From NCBI GenBank assembly GCA_016845585.1, contig JAERSO010000039.1:1-36292 (forward strand): DNA of 36,292 bases, in the 5' to 3' direction. This document shows positions 7,588 to 15,975 of the stretch, in pieces. The translations under genes and the position numbers were made by a program. Origin of the DNA: Acidimicrobiaceae bacterium (GTDB lineage: Bacteria; Actinomycetota; Acidimicrobiia; Acidimicrobiales; Aldehydirespiratoraceae). The notes under the pieces were generated by a model. It saw only the letters and a list, made by a program, of their open reading frames with translations, had not been told where the DNA came from and searched no databases. Positions within the stretch are counted from its first letter, which is position 1, and each line of letters opens with the position of its first letter.

Positions 7588-10020
7588 GTGAAGAACGAAG
7601 CCAGGGCCGTCGTCATCGGTGGGGGAATCGTGGGCGTTGCCGTCCTGTATCACCTCACCAAGCTCGGCTGGAAGGACGTCGTCCTCGTCGAACGCAAGCA
7701 GCTGACGGCGGGGTCGACATGGCACGCGGCGGCCGGGTTCCACTCGCTCAACGGCTCGGTCAACATGGCCCGGCTCCAGGCGTACAGCATCAAGACCTAT
7801 GACGAGGTGGCGGAGATCAGCGGTCAGGACATCGGGATACACCGGATCGGCACGTGCACCACGGCCGCCACGCCGGAGCGCTGGGAGTTCCTGAAGATCG
7901 TCGACGAACTCAATGTGACCCTCGGGATCGAGTCATGGCTGATCGATGCCGACGAGATCCCGAAGTACAGTCGTCTCACCGACCACACCCAGCTGATCGG
8001 CGCGGTCATCGATCCCGCCGATGGCTACCTCGATCCGTACGGCGCCACCCACGCCTACGCCAAGGCCGCGCGGATCGGCGGCGCCGAGATCTACCAGGAG
8101 ACGCTGGTCACCGCGCTCGAACAACGCGACGACAAGACCTGGGATGTCGTCACGGAGAAGGGCACGATCAACACCGACCATGTGATCAACGCGGCCGGCC
8201 TGTGGGCCCGGGAAGTCGGGCAGATGGCGGGCCTAGATCTGCCGCTCATCCCGTATGAGCATCACTACCTCGTGACCGAGCAGATCCCCGAGGTCATGGC
8301 CCAGGACGAGGAGTCGCTGCTCACCGTCGATCTCGACGGCGGCATCTATGTGCGCCAGGAAGTCGGCGGTCTGTTGTTCGGCGTCTACGAGCCCAACCCG
8401 ATCCCATGGTCACTCGACGGCACGCCGTGGAGTTTCGGGTCACAGCTGCTCGAGCCGCGGCTCGAGCACATCGCGGGATCGCTCGAACGCGGTTTCGAGC
8501 GCTTCCCGATGATGCAGGACGTCGGGATCAAGAACGCCATCAACGGACCGTTCACGTTCACGCCCGATGGCAACCCGCTGATGGGTCCGGTCCGCGGCGT
8601 CGACAACTACTGGCTCGCGTGCGGCTGCATGGCCGGGTTCAGCCAGTCCGGCGGTGTCGCCCTCGCCCTGGCCCAGTGGATCATCGACGGCGAGAGCGAG
8701 GAGGACACGTTCTCGATGGATCCGGCCCGGTTCGGGTCGTTCGCCAACGAGGCCTACACCCTCGAGACGTCGTCACAGTTCTACGAGCGACGGTTCAACG
8801 TCGCTTACCCCAACGAGTCGTGGCCGGCGGGGCGGCCTGCTCGCACCACGCCGATCTACGACCTCCAGAGGGAGGCCGGCGCGGTGTTCGGTGCGATCAC
8901 GCCGCTCGAGGTGCCGATGTGGTTCGCTCGCGGCGACGAGGTGGCCGAGGACATCCCGTCGTTCCATCGCCCCAACAGCTTCGCCGCTGCGGCCGAGGAG
9001 GTGACGGCTGCGACCAACGGCGCCGGCATCGTCGACACCAGCTCGTACTCGAAGTTCGAGATCAGCGGACCCGGTGCTCGTGCCTGGCTCGACCGTCTCC
9101 TGGCCACGAAGATCCCCAGTGCGGGTCGCAGCCGCCTCGCCGTGATGCTGTCGGACAAGGCCAAGATCGTCGGCGACTTCACGCTGTTCTGCCTCTCGGG
9201 TCCCGACGCCAACGGGTCCGAGCGTTTCGTCATGACCGGGTCGGGTCCGATCCAGGAATGGCACATGCGGTGGTTCGACCGCTACCTCCCGGCCGATGGT
9301 GTCGCCGTGGCAAACGTGACCAATGAGTGGATGGGGCTCGGTGTCGCCGGCCCGAAGTCTCGCGAGGTGCTCCAGCGGCTGACCCGCACCGATCTCAGCA
9401 ATGAGGCGTTCCCGTTCATGTCCGTGGCCGAGATCAATGTCGGCCTCGCCCCCTGCCGGGTCGACCGTGTGTCACTCACCGGGGAGCTCGGGTACGAGAT
9501 CTGGATGCCCACCACCTACATGCGCCACGTCTACACACAGCTCCACGAGGCGGGGGCCGACGTCGGAATCCGCAATGTCGGCGTCGTCGGCCTGTTGAGC
9601 ATGCGGCTGGAGAAGGTCTTCGGCATCTGGGGCCGCGAGTTCAGCCCCGACTACCGCCCCTCACAGAACGAGATGTCGCGGTTCGTGCAGTACGACAAGC
9701 CCGACTTCGTCGGGCGCGAGGCAGCGCTCGCCGATCGAGACGCCGGCCCTGCCAGTCAGCTGTCGCTACTCTCCCTCGGCGAGTCGACTGCCGACGCCAC
9801 CGGTTTCGAACCGGTGTATCGAGATGGCCGCAAAGTCGGGTTCGTCACCTCCGGGGGCTACGGCCATCGCACCAACCAGAGCCTCGCCCTTGCCTACATC
9901 GACAGCGCGGACCGGTCCGAGGACGCAGAGTACGAGATCCCGATCGTGGGGGAGCGGTATCCGGCTCGACTGCTTGCTGAGGCGCCGTTCGACACCGACG
10001 GCTCAGGGATGCGGTCGTAG
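7588..10020 (+). CDS. Dimethylglycine/sarcosine dehydrogenase-like protein (DAO flavoprotein + GcvT folate domain)
   Basis: These enzymes oxidatively remove an N-methyl group with a covalent FAD and hand the one-carbon unit to tetrahydrofolate in the GcvT-like half. The 810-residue protein has an N-terminal GxGxxG (residues 11-16, GGGIVG) and LTAGSTWHAAAGF, where His46 stands at the position of the covalent flavin histidine of Arthrobacter dimethylglycine oxidase (His48). The DAO domain reaches about 400 (CMAGFSQSGGVALALAQWI). The second half is GcvT-like (FEISGPGARAWLDRL, MGLGVAGPKSREVL, SLTGELGYEIW, LEKVFGIWGREF, FVGREAAL). The GTG start at 7588 has AGGGGA six bases upstream. The preferred amine (dimethylglycine, sarcosine or another N-methyl compound) cannot be read from sequence. 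It precedes the NicX-type cluster but is separated from it by 79 bp and a promoter-like box. Confidence 0.88.
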   Translation: MKNEARAVVIGGGIVGVAVLYHLTKLGWKDVVLVERKQLTAGSTWHAAAGFHSLNGSVNMARLQAYSIKTYDEVAEISGQDIGIHRIGTCTTAATPERWEFLKIVDELNVTLGIESWLIDADEIPKYSRLTDHTQLIGAVIDPADGYLDPYGATHAYAKAARIGGAEIYQETLVTALEQRDDKTWDVVTEKGTINTDHVINAAGLWAREVGQMAGLDLPLIPYEHHYLVTEQIPEVMAQDEESLLTVDLDGGIYVRQEVGGLLFGVYEPNPIPWSLDGTPWSFGSQLLEPRLEHIAGSLERGFERFPMMQDVGIKNAINGPFTFTPDGNPLMGPVRGVDNYWLACGCMAGFSQSGGVALALAQWIIDGESEEDTFSMDPARFGSFANEAYTLETSSQFYERRFNVAYPNESWPAGRPARTTPIYDLQREAGAVFGAITPLEVPMWFARGDEVAEDIPSFHRPNSFAAAAEEVTAATNGAGIVDTSSYSKFEISGPGARAWLDRLLATKIPSAGRSRLAVMLSDKAKIVGDFTLFCLSGPDANGSERFVMTGSGPIQEWHMRWFDRYLPADGVAVANVTNEWMGLGVAGPKSREVLQRLTRTDLSNEAFPFMSVAEINVGLAPCRVDRVSLTGELGYEIWMPTTYMRHVYTQLHEAGADVGIRNVGVVGLLSMRLEKVFGIWGREFSPDYRPSQNEMSRFVQYDKPDFVGREAALADRDAGPASQLSLLSLGESTADATGFEPVYRDGRKVGFVTSGGYGHRTNQSLALAYIDSADRSEDAEYEIPIVGERYPARLLAEAPFDTDGSGMRS

Positions 10021-10056
10021 CCGATGCGCGAGTGTTTCCGAATGGTGCTCGCGGGC

Positions 10057-10062
10057 TAACGT
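10057..10062 (+). promoter_or_regulatory. Possible -10 box for the pyridine-type catabolic cluster
   Basis: TAACGT lies eight bases before a GTG at 10071. That GTG opens a 10-codon frame whose TGA overlaps the ATG of the dioxygenase gene (cgATGATG). Transcription from here would give a short leader containing GGGG at 10094-10097 as the ribosome site. The rest of the 10021-10099 gap shows nothing else. Confidence 0.35.
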
Positions 10063-10099
10063 CGGCAGCCGTGGAGACGGCGACCGGTCGACTGGGGCG

Positions 10100-11137
10100 A
10101 TGATGCGCGAATCCCTCGAACCCAAGTGGATCGACAGCTTCGAGACGTCGTTTCGGCTGTCCGGGATTGCCGCTGGTGACCTGATCGGTGTGCTCGCCGA
10201 GAGCACGAGTCGTCTCGTCCTCGTGGAGTTGGCCGAGCACGCGCTGCACCGCATCGGAGCCCGCCCGGTCCGGGTGACGGTGCCGACCCCGCCCCTTCGC
10301 CACAACGTCCCGGTCCGGTCGACAGGCGCCACCTATGCCTACGACGACTACCCCGAGATCATGCGAGCGCTCGGCGACTGCTCGATCATCGTCGACTGCA
10401 CCGTTGAAGGCTTGCTCCACAGCCGCGCCCGTCAGAGCCTCCTGGCTGCCGGTGGTCGGGTGCTGATGATCTCGAACGAGCATCCCGAGGTGCTCGAACG
10501 ATGCATGCCGAATCCGGATGTTCACACCGCGGCGCTCCAGGCGCTCGCCACACTCGACGCCGGCTCGACGATGCGGGTCACCTCCGCGGCAGGAACCGAT
10601 CTCTCGGTCGACATCACCGGTGCCCCGAGCCGCGGCGGTGGCGGCATTCTCGGCCCCGACGACAAGATCGCGTACTGGCCGGCCGGCCTGGCACTGTGCT
10701 TTCCGCTCACCGACACGGTCAACGGCACCGTCGTGCTCGATGTGGGCGACGTGAACCTCACGTTCAAGCGCTACTTCGAGAGTCAGGTGACGCTCACGAT
10801 CCGAAACGATCGCGTCACCGACATCGCCGGCGACGGGCTCGACGCGCAGCTGATGCGGTCGTACTACGAGGCGTGGGACGACCCCAACGCTTACGCGATC
10901 TCTCATGTCGGTTGGGGCGTCAATCCCGGCGCCCGCTGGGACGCGCTCACGATGTACGACAAGGCCGACGTCAACTGCACCGAACTGCGCGCCATCGCCG
11001 GCAGCTTCCTCATCTCGACCGGCGCCAATGAGTTTGCCGACCGTTTCACCGATTGCCACTTCGACCTCCCGATGCGGAACTGCGACGTCTTCGTCGATGA
11101 TCGCCAAGTCGTCGCCCATGGCCGGCTGACCACCTGA
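10100..11137 (+). CDS. nicX: NicX-type 2,5-dihydroxypyridine 5,6-dioxygenase
   Basis: NicX is an Fe(II) dioxygenase that opens 2,5-dihydroxypyridine to N-formylmaleamate in nicotinate, picolinate and nicotine breakdown; its fold is shared with M29 aminopeptidases. The 345-residue protein is collinear with Pseudomonas putida NicX (350 residues): VLDVGDVNLTFKRY, YAISHVGWGVNPGARW and CHFDLPMRNCDVFVDD match the corresponding blocks. The three iron ligands of NicX (His265, His318, Asp320) fall on His269, His320 and Asp322 here. Two adjacent ATGs (10100, 10103) follow GGGG at 10094-10097. The TGA overlaps the next gene's ATG (TGATG), so the pair is probably co-translated. The ring substrate may differ from 2,5-dihydroxypyridine, but the conserved iron site argues for ring cleavage rather than peptidase activity. 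Confidence 0.82.
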   Translation: MMRESLEPKWIDSFETSFRLSGIAAGDLIGVLAESTSRLVLVELAEHALHRIGARPVRVTVPTPPLRHNVPVRSTGATYAYDDYPEIMRALGDCSIIVDCTVEGLLHSRARQSLLAAGGRVLMISNEHPEVLERCMPNPDVHTAALQALATLDAGSTMRVTSAAGTDLSVDITGAPSRGGGGILGPDDKIAYWPAGLALCFPLTDTVNGTVVLDVGDVNLTFKRYFESQVTLTIRNDRVTDIAGDGLDAQLMRSYYEAWDDPNAYAISHVGWGVNPGARWDALTMYDKADVNCTELRAIAGSFLISTGANEFADRFTDCHFDLPMRNCDVFVDDRQVVAHGRLTT

Positions 11138-11952
11138 TGCAGACGATCCGGATTCCAGGGGAACCCGAACTGGCGTGTGATGTCGTCGGAGACGGACCAC
11201 CGGTCGTGTTCCTGCACGGCATCGGCGGCAATCGCACCAACTGGTCCCGGCAGCTCCACGCGTTGTCGGACGACTTCACCGCGATGGCATGGGACGCCCG
11301 TGGCTATGGCGACTCCGGAGACATCGACGGCGATCGCCGGTTCCGTCACTTCGCCGACGATCTCGCCCGCCTCCTGGACCACCGCGAGGTCGAGAAGGCC
11401 CACCTGGTCGGCCTGTCCATGGGGGCTCGGATCCTTCTGACGTTCGTACCCCTGTATTCGGGGCGTGTCGCCACCCTCACGTTGTGCGACTGCTTCTCGG
11501 CCTTCGGGGCGATGAGCGACGAGAAGCGCGAGGAGTTCATGGCTCTGCGGGAGAAGCCGCTCCGGTCGGGCAGGACATTCACCGATCTCGCTCCCGCGCT
11601 GGTCGAGTCGCTGGTGTCGCCGAATTGTCCACCCGAGATCGCGGCGGAGCTGTTCGAGAGCATCGTCGCCCTGCGCGCCGAGCCGTACCTGAAGACGCTG
11701 AAGGCCACCACCGTGTTCGACGCGTCGGCCGCCATGGACGAGATCGACGTGCCGGTCCAGCTGATATTCGGCGAACACGATCGGCTCACGCCGCCGTCGA
11801 TCGGGGAGGACATGGTGGAGCGCATTGCCGATGCACGTTTGAACGTCATCGACGGCGCGGGGCACCTGAGCAATCTCGAAGCCCCAGACGAGTTCAACGC
11901 GATCTTGCGCGCATTCCTGTCGCCTCGGGCCGACCTCGCCCGCTACCGGTAG
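11137..11952 (+). CDS. Alpha/beta hydrolase, candidate N-formylmaleamate deformylase (NicD role)
   Basis: The 271-residue protein has a standard alpha/beta-hydrolase core: oxyanion-hole segment VVFLHGIGGN (23-32), nucleophile elbow GLSMGAR with Ser94, acid Asp215 in FGEHDRL and base His243 in GAGHLSNLE. By sequence alone it resembles 3-oxoadipate enol-lactonase and other small C-C or ester hydrolases. Its start overlaps the stop of the NicX-type dioxygenase by one base. In the nicotinate and picolinate pathways the dioxygenase product is deformylated by just such a hydrolase (NicD/PicE). That role is therefore inferred from position, not shown by sequence. No maleamate amidase or maleate isomerase gene is visible nearby. 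Confidence 0.8.
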   Translation: MQTIRIPGEPELACDVVGDGPPVVFLHGIGGNRTNWSRQLHALSDDFTAMAWDARGYGDSGDIDGDRRFRHFADDLARLLDHREVEKAHLVGLSMGARILLTFVPLYSGRVATLTLCDCFSAFGAMSDEKREEFMALREKPLRSGRTFTDLAPALVESLVSPNCPPEIAAELFESIVALRAEPYLKTLKATTVFDASAAMDEIDVPVQLIFGEHDRLTPPSIGEDMVERIADARLNVIDGAGHLSNLEAPDEFNAILRAFLSPRADLARYR

Positions 11953-11961
11953 TCGACCACG

Positions 11962-13620
11962 ATGATCCGCGCCGGCGATCCGCTCGACTCCGGGTATCCC
12001 GTCGTCATCGCCGGTGGTGGCTCGGTCGGGCTGTCGCTCGCCGCCGAACTGGGGTGGCGCGGGGTCGAGTGCTTGGTCCTCGAGGAACGCCAGGCGCTGA
12101 ACGACCATCCGCGCGCCAACGCGGTCGCCAACCGCACGATGGAGTACTACCGGCGCTGGGGAATCGATGGTGCGATCACCGAGGCGGGCATCCCGCCGAG
12201 CGCGCCGGCCGAGTATCTGTGGGTCACGACCATGCACGGGCGAGAGATCCACCGGATCTCCCTCCCGCCGTTCGATGAGTTGGTCGCCACCCGTCAATCG
12301 GGTGGCTACGCCGAGGACGAACACGCATGGTCGCCGTATCTCAAGACGATCACCGGTCAGAACGAGGTCGAATCGGCGATCCTCGACTACATCCACGAGC
12401 TCCCAGCCGTCGACTATCGCTTCGGGTGGCGCGTGCTCGACTTCGTTGACGACGGGGGCGTGGTCCACTGTCGGATCGAGCACGTCGAGTCCGGTCGGGT
12501 GGAAACTGTCGACGCGGCCTACCTGATCGGCTGTGACGGCGGCCGGTCCGTGGTGCGGCACCAACTGGGGATCGAGCTCAGTGGTCGGGCCGCGCTTGCA
12601 TCCTTCGTGTCGCTCTACTTCCGTGCCCCGGATCTCATCGACCGGCACCCGTTCGGCCACGGCAACATCTTCTTCCCGCTGCACCGCGACAATCGAGGAT
12701 TCTTCCTCACCTGGGACGATGACAAGACGTACACGTACCACCTGGTGCTCGACGAGGGGCAGGGTTGGGAGTCCGTCGACCCGGCGGAGGCGGTAGCGGC
12801 TGTGCTCGGCGAGCCGATCGACATCGAGCTCCATTCCGTCCAGCCCTGGACGGCGCACGCACTGGTCGCTGAGCGCTACCGCGAGGGACGGGTGTTCCTC
12901 GCCGGCGACGCCGCGCATCTCTTCAGCCCCACCGGCGGGTTCGGTATGAACACCGGGGTGTCCGATGCGATCGACCTGGCGTGGAAGCTCCAGGCCGCTC
13001 TCGACGGGTGGGCCGGCGCCGGCCTCCTCGACAGCTATGAGCACGAGCGTCGTCCCATCGGCGTTCGCAACACGACGGAGGCGGCCGATTGCTTCGACCG
13101 CCTCATCGCGGTGATGCAGTGCGGTGACGAGCTGGAGGCGGATGGTGTCGCGGCTGACGCGCGGCGCGCCGAGCTTGCTGCCGACATCAAGGATCAGGAG
13201 AAGCTGATCGCATCGTCGGGGACCCTGCTCGGCTATCGCTACCGCGATTCGCCGATCGTCGTTTCCGACGGCAGCCCCGAGCCGCCCGACGATCCTCGCC
13301 GCTACGTCCCGGTCGCCCGACCGGGACATCGAGCGCCGCACATCTGGCTCGACGATGGCGATGCCCTGTATGACCGATTCGGCCCAGACTTCAACCTGCT
13401 GGTGCTCGGCGCCGCTGATCCCACTCCGGTCGCCGATGCGGCCGCGGCGGCTGGGATGCCCCTTCGCGTTGTCCGGATCGCCGAGCCGCTCGTTCGCGAG
13501 GTCTACGAAGCCGATCTCACCCTGATCCGTCCTGATCTGATGGTCGCCTGGCGCGGGAATGCTGCTCCCGCGAACGTCGGGGACCTCATCGATGCCGTCC
13601 GCGGAGCCGCTCTGTCCTGA
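11962..13620 (+). CDS. FAD-dependent aromatic hydroxylase (TfdB/PheA-like group A monooxygenase)
   Basis: Group A flavin monooxygenases hydroxylate activated aromatic rings using NAD(P)H and O2. Visible motifs are the Rossmann GGGSVG (18-23), the DG motif CDGGRSVVRHQLGI (from 191) and the second FAD motif RVFLAGDAAHLFSPTGGFGMNTG (310-332). A C-terminal thioredoxin-like domain of about 170 residues (RPGHRAPHIWLDDGDALYDRFG onward) marks the phenol hydroxylase/MhpA/TfdB subfamily. At 552 residues it is of normal length for that group and much longer than NicC (about 380), so it is not an ordinary 6-hydroxynicotinate monooxygenase. The gene begins 9 bp after the hydrolase stop. In this context it may supply the dihydroxylated ring that the NicX-type enzyme cleaves; this is inference. 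Confidence 0.85.
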   Translation: MIRAGDPLDSGYPVVIAGGGSVGLSLAAELGWRGVECLVLEERQALNDHPRANAVANRTMEYYRRWGIDGAITEAGIPPSAPAEYLWVTTMHGREIHRISLPPFDELVATRQSGGYAEDEHAWSPYLKTITGQNEVESAILDYIHELPAVDYRFGWRVLDFVDDGGVVHCRIEHVESGRVETVDAAYLIGCDGGRSVVRHQLGIELSGRAALASFVSLYFRAPDLIDRHPFGHGNIFFPLHRDNRGFFLTWDDDKTYTYHLVLDEGQGWESVDPAEAVAAVLGEPIDIELHSVQPWTAHALVAERYREGRVFLAGDAAHLFSPTGGFGMNTGVSDAIDLAWKLQAALDGWAGAGLLDSYEHERRPIGVRNTTEAADCFDRLIAVMQCGDELEADGVAADARRAELAADIKDQEKLIASSGTLLGYRYRDSPIVVSDGSPEPPDDPRRYVPVARPGHRAPHIWLDDGDALYDRFGPDFNLLVLGAADPTPVADAAAAAGMPLRVVRIAEPLVREVYEADLTLIRPDLMVAWRGNAAPANVGDLIDAVRGAALS

Positions 13621-13642
13621 TCATGTTCGAACCGAGGAACAA

Positions 13643-14905
13643 ATGATTCACCCGACCACCCACGACGTCTCGACGATCCACGAGCTCGGCGCTCCCATGC
13701 GCTCGGAACGCAGCGGACCGCTCACGGACGTTCGTATCATCGACCTCACCCAGTACCTGGCGGGACCGTTCGCCACGATGATGCTTGCCGACATGGGCGC
13801 CGACGTGATCAAGGTCGAGCCGCCCGGCGGCGAGATGCTTCGGGCCGGCGGGCCGTTCACCCCGGGCGACACGGATCGTGAGTTCGGTGGCAACTTCGCC
13901 ACCAGCAACCGTAACAAGCGGTCTGTCGAGCTCGATCTCAAGGACGAGGACGACGTGGCGACGTTCCTCCGGCTGGTCGCCACCGCTGATGTCGTGGTCG
14001 AGAACTTCCGCGCCGGGGTCATGGAGAACCTCGGACTTCCGTACGAACGCCTGCGGGAGGTCAACCCCAGTCTCGTGTACAGCGCGGTGCGAGGGTTCGG
14101 TGATCCGAGAACGGGGGAGGGTCCGTACACGCCCTGGCCCGCCTTCGATGTCGTTGCTCAGGCCATGGGGGGAGTGATCAGCCAGACGGGCACGCGTGAA
14201 GGCGAGCACGTGTTGTGCGGCCCGAACATCGGCGATGTCTATCCCGCCACGGTCGCGGCATCGGGAATCCTCGCGGCGCTGCACCACGCTCGCACCACCG
14301 GACAGGGGCAGTTCGTCGACGTGGCGATGTTCGATTCGCTGATCGCGATGAGCGAGCAGATGAGTTGGCAATACGCCTACAAGGGCGAGATCAAGCCACC
14401 GGCGGGTGATCAGCACGCGACGATCTGCCCGTTCGAGTTGTACGAGTGCTCGGATGGTCAGGTCGCCATCGCCGCGCCGGATGCCAGGCAGTGGAAGGAA
14501 CTGTGCGCAATCCTCGATCGGCCGGACATGGTCGACGACGAGGACTACCTCAGTCCCCGCCGGAGGATGAAGAACCGCGCCGCAGTCAACGCGGTGATTC
14601 TGGCGTTCACTCGGCCGCGTACCCGTGCTGAGGTCGTCTCGATTCTCGGGGGACGGGTGCCTTGCGGACCAGTGAACGACGCGGCCGATCTCGTCGTCGA
14701 CGAGCACGTCCGCGCCCGGGAGATGTTCGTGGCGGTGGACCATCCCGGTGCCGAACGTCCGGTGCTCGTCCCGAACACCCCGATTCGTTTCACCGAGACC
14801 CCGACCGGTGTGTACCAGCGAGCCCCGAGAGTCGGCGAGCACACCGATGAGGTTCTCGCCGAGCTCGAAGCGCTGGAAGCGCGGACCGGCGAGGAGCCGC
14901 CATGA
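13643..14905 (+). CDS. CaiB/BaiF family (class III) CoA-transferase
   Basis: The 420-residue protein is a second class III CoA-transferase: LTDVRIIDLTQYLAGPFATM (27-46), GADVIKVEPPGGEMLR, DVVVENFRAGVMENLGL and a catalytic Asp198 in GPNIGDVY, where formyl-CoA transferase also has an IGD motif, then GQGQFVDVAMFDSL. The ATG at 13643 is chosen because GAGG (13634-13637) precedes it and the upstream in-frame residues overlap the previous gene's end. Its last codons overlap the SMP-30 gene by ATGA, so the two are coupled. Within this cluster it could load a ring-cleavage acid onto CoA; the substrate is not evident. Confidence 0.87.
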   Translation: MIHPTTHDVSTIHELGAPMRSERSGPLTDVRIIDLTQYLAGPFATMMLADMGADVIKVEPPGGEMLRAGGPFTPGDTDREFGGNFATSNRNKRSVELDLKDEDDVATFLRLVATADVVVENFRAGVMENLGLPYERLREVNPSLVYSAVRGFGDPRTGEGPYTPWPAFDVVAQAMGGVISQTGTREGEHVLCGPNIGDVYPATVAASGILAALHHARTTGQGQFVDVAMFDSLIAMSEQMSWQYAYKGEIKPPAGDQHATICPFELYECSDGQVAIAAPDARQWKELCAILDRPDMVDDEDYLSPRRRMKNRAAVNAVILAFTRPRTRAEVVSILGGRVPCGPVNDAADLVVDEHVRAREMFVAVDHPGAERPVLVPNTPIRFTETPTGVYQRAPRVGEHTDEVLAELEALEARTGEEPP

Positions 14906-15825
14906 CTCCCGAGCTCACGGTCCTCGCCGGCGGTCTGCGTTTCCCCGAAGGGCCGATCGCCATGGAGGACGGCTCGATCGTCCTCGTCGAGATCGCCCGG
15001 GGCACGTTGTCCCGGGTCATGCCCGATGGTGAGGTGGAGGTGATCGCCGATCTCGGCGGTGGCCCCAACGGTGCCGCCATCGGCCCCGACGGCAAGTGCT
15101 ATGTCTGCAACAACGGCGGAATGATCTTCACCGAACGTGGCGGGAAGCTGTACCCGGGCGGCGAACCCGACGACTACGGCGGGGGCCGCATCGAACGGGT
15201 CGACCTCGAGACCGGCGAGGTGGAGATCGTGTACACCCACGCCGGTGACCTACCGCTACGAGGGCCAAACGACCTCGTCTTCGATAGGGATGGTGGGTTC
15301 TGGTTCACTGATCACGGCAAGCACACCGAACGTCAACGAGACGTGACCGGTGTGTTCTACGCCAAGGCCGACGGGTCGTTCATCGAGGAGAAGGTGTTCC
15401 CCCTGATCGGCCCGAACGGGATCGGGCTGTCGCCCGATGAGGACGAGGTCTATGTGGCCGAGACACACACCGGACGGGCCTGGGCGTTCGGACTCTCCGC
15501 CCCCGGTGAGCTACGCGGAGAGACGCGCGACCGGGGGAGCCTCCGACTGCTTCCCAGTCCGCCAGGGTTCTACTACTACGACTCGCTGGCGGTCGACGCC
15601 GGCGGCAACGTCTGTGTGGCCACGATTCACAACGGCGGCATCACGATCGTGTCGCCGCGAGGCGACGAGCCCTGCTTCGTTCCCATGCCGGATCGGATCA
15701 CGACGAACATCTGCTTCGGTGGCCCCGATCTGCGCACGGCCTACATCACGCTCTCGTCGACCGGGCAGCTGGTCTCGACGCCGTGGGACACCCCCGGGCT
15801 CCCGCTCAACCACCTGAACACCTGA
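14902..15825 (+). CDS. SMP-30/gluconolactonase family lactone hydrolase
   Basis: SMP-30/regucalcin family proteins are six-bladed beta-propellers that hydrolyse lactones at a single divalent metal. This 307-residue protein shows the family's metal-binding segments: RFPEGP with the Glu at residue 16, GPNDLVFD (central Asn), GPNGIGLSPD and YYYDSLAVD (Asp), each followed by a blade-type repeat (DGSIVLVEI, DGGFWFTDHG, EDEVYVAETHTGRAW, GGNVCVATIHNGG). The ATG overlaps the CoA-transferase stop (ATGA), which supports this start. It ends the cluster that begins with the NicX-type gene. Opening a lactone formed after ring cleavage is a reasonable role but unproven. Confidence 0.86.
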   Translation: MTPELTVLAGGLRFPEGPIAMEDGSIVLVEIARGTLSRVMPDGEVEVIADLGGGPNGAAIGPDGKCYVCNNGGMIFTERGGKLYPGGEPDDYGGGRIERVDLETGEVEIVYTHAGDLPLRGPNDLVFDRDGGFWFTDHGKHTERQRDVTGVFYAKADGSFIEEKVFPLIGPNGIGLSPDEDEVYVAETHTGRAWAFGLSAPGELRGETRDRGSLRLLPSPPGFYYYDSLAVDAGGNVCVATIHNGGITIVSPRGDEPCFVPMPDRITTNICFGGPDLRTAYITLSSTGQLVSTPWDTPGLPLNHLNT

Positions 15826-15882
15826 CCGGTCACTGATCAGCAGCGTTCCAGGGCATCAGTGCGGAGATCGGTGCCCGACCGC

Positions 15883-15924
15883 CGACCGCCATCATGACGT
15901 CGACCGCCATCATGGCGTCGACCG
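15883..15924. repeat. 18-bp tandem repeat, 2.3 copies
   Basis: CGACCGCCATCATGACGT (15883-15900) is followed directly by CGACCGCCATCATGGCGT (15901-15918), one base different, and by CGACCG. It lies in the 150-bp gap between the converging SMP-30 gene and the mutase-aldolase fusion. The unit is a multiple of three, so it does not break the short minus-strand frame that crosses it, but I do not recognise a product. Confidence 0.7.
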
Positions 15925-15975
15925 CGAGGTCGAGATCGTGATCGACCCATGGTCGAGACGAGCAACTCGTCGTCG

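Noticed and set aside
10903..13341. 812-codon minus-strand frame opposite the hydrolase and hydroxylase genes
   Set aside because: Antisense of two clearly recognised enzymes; no domain seen.
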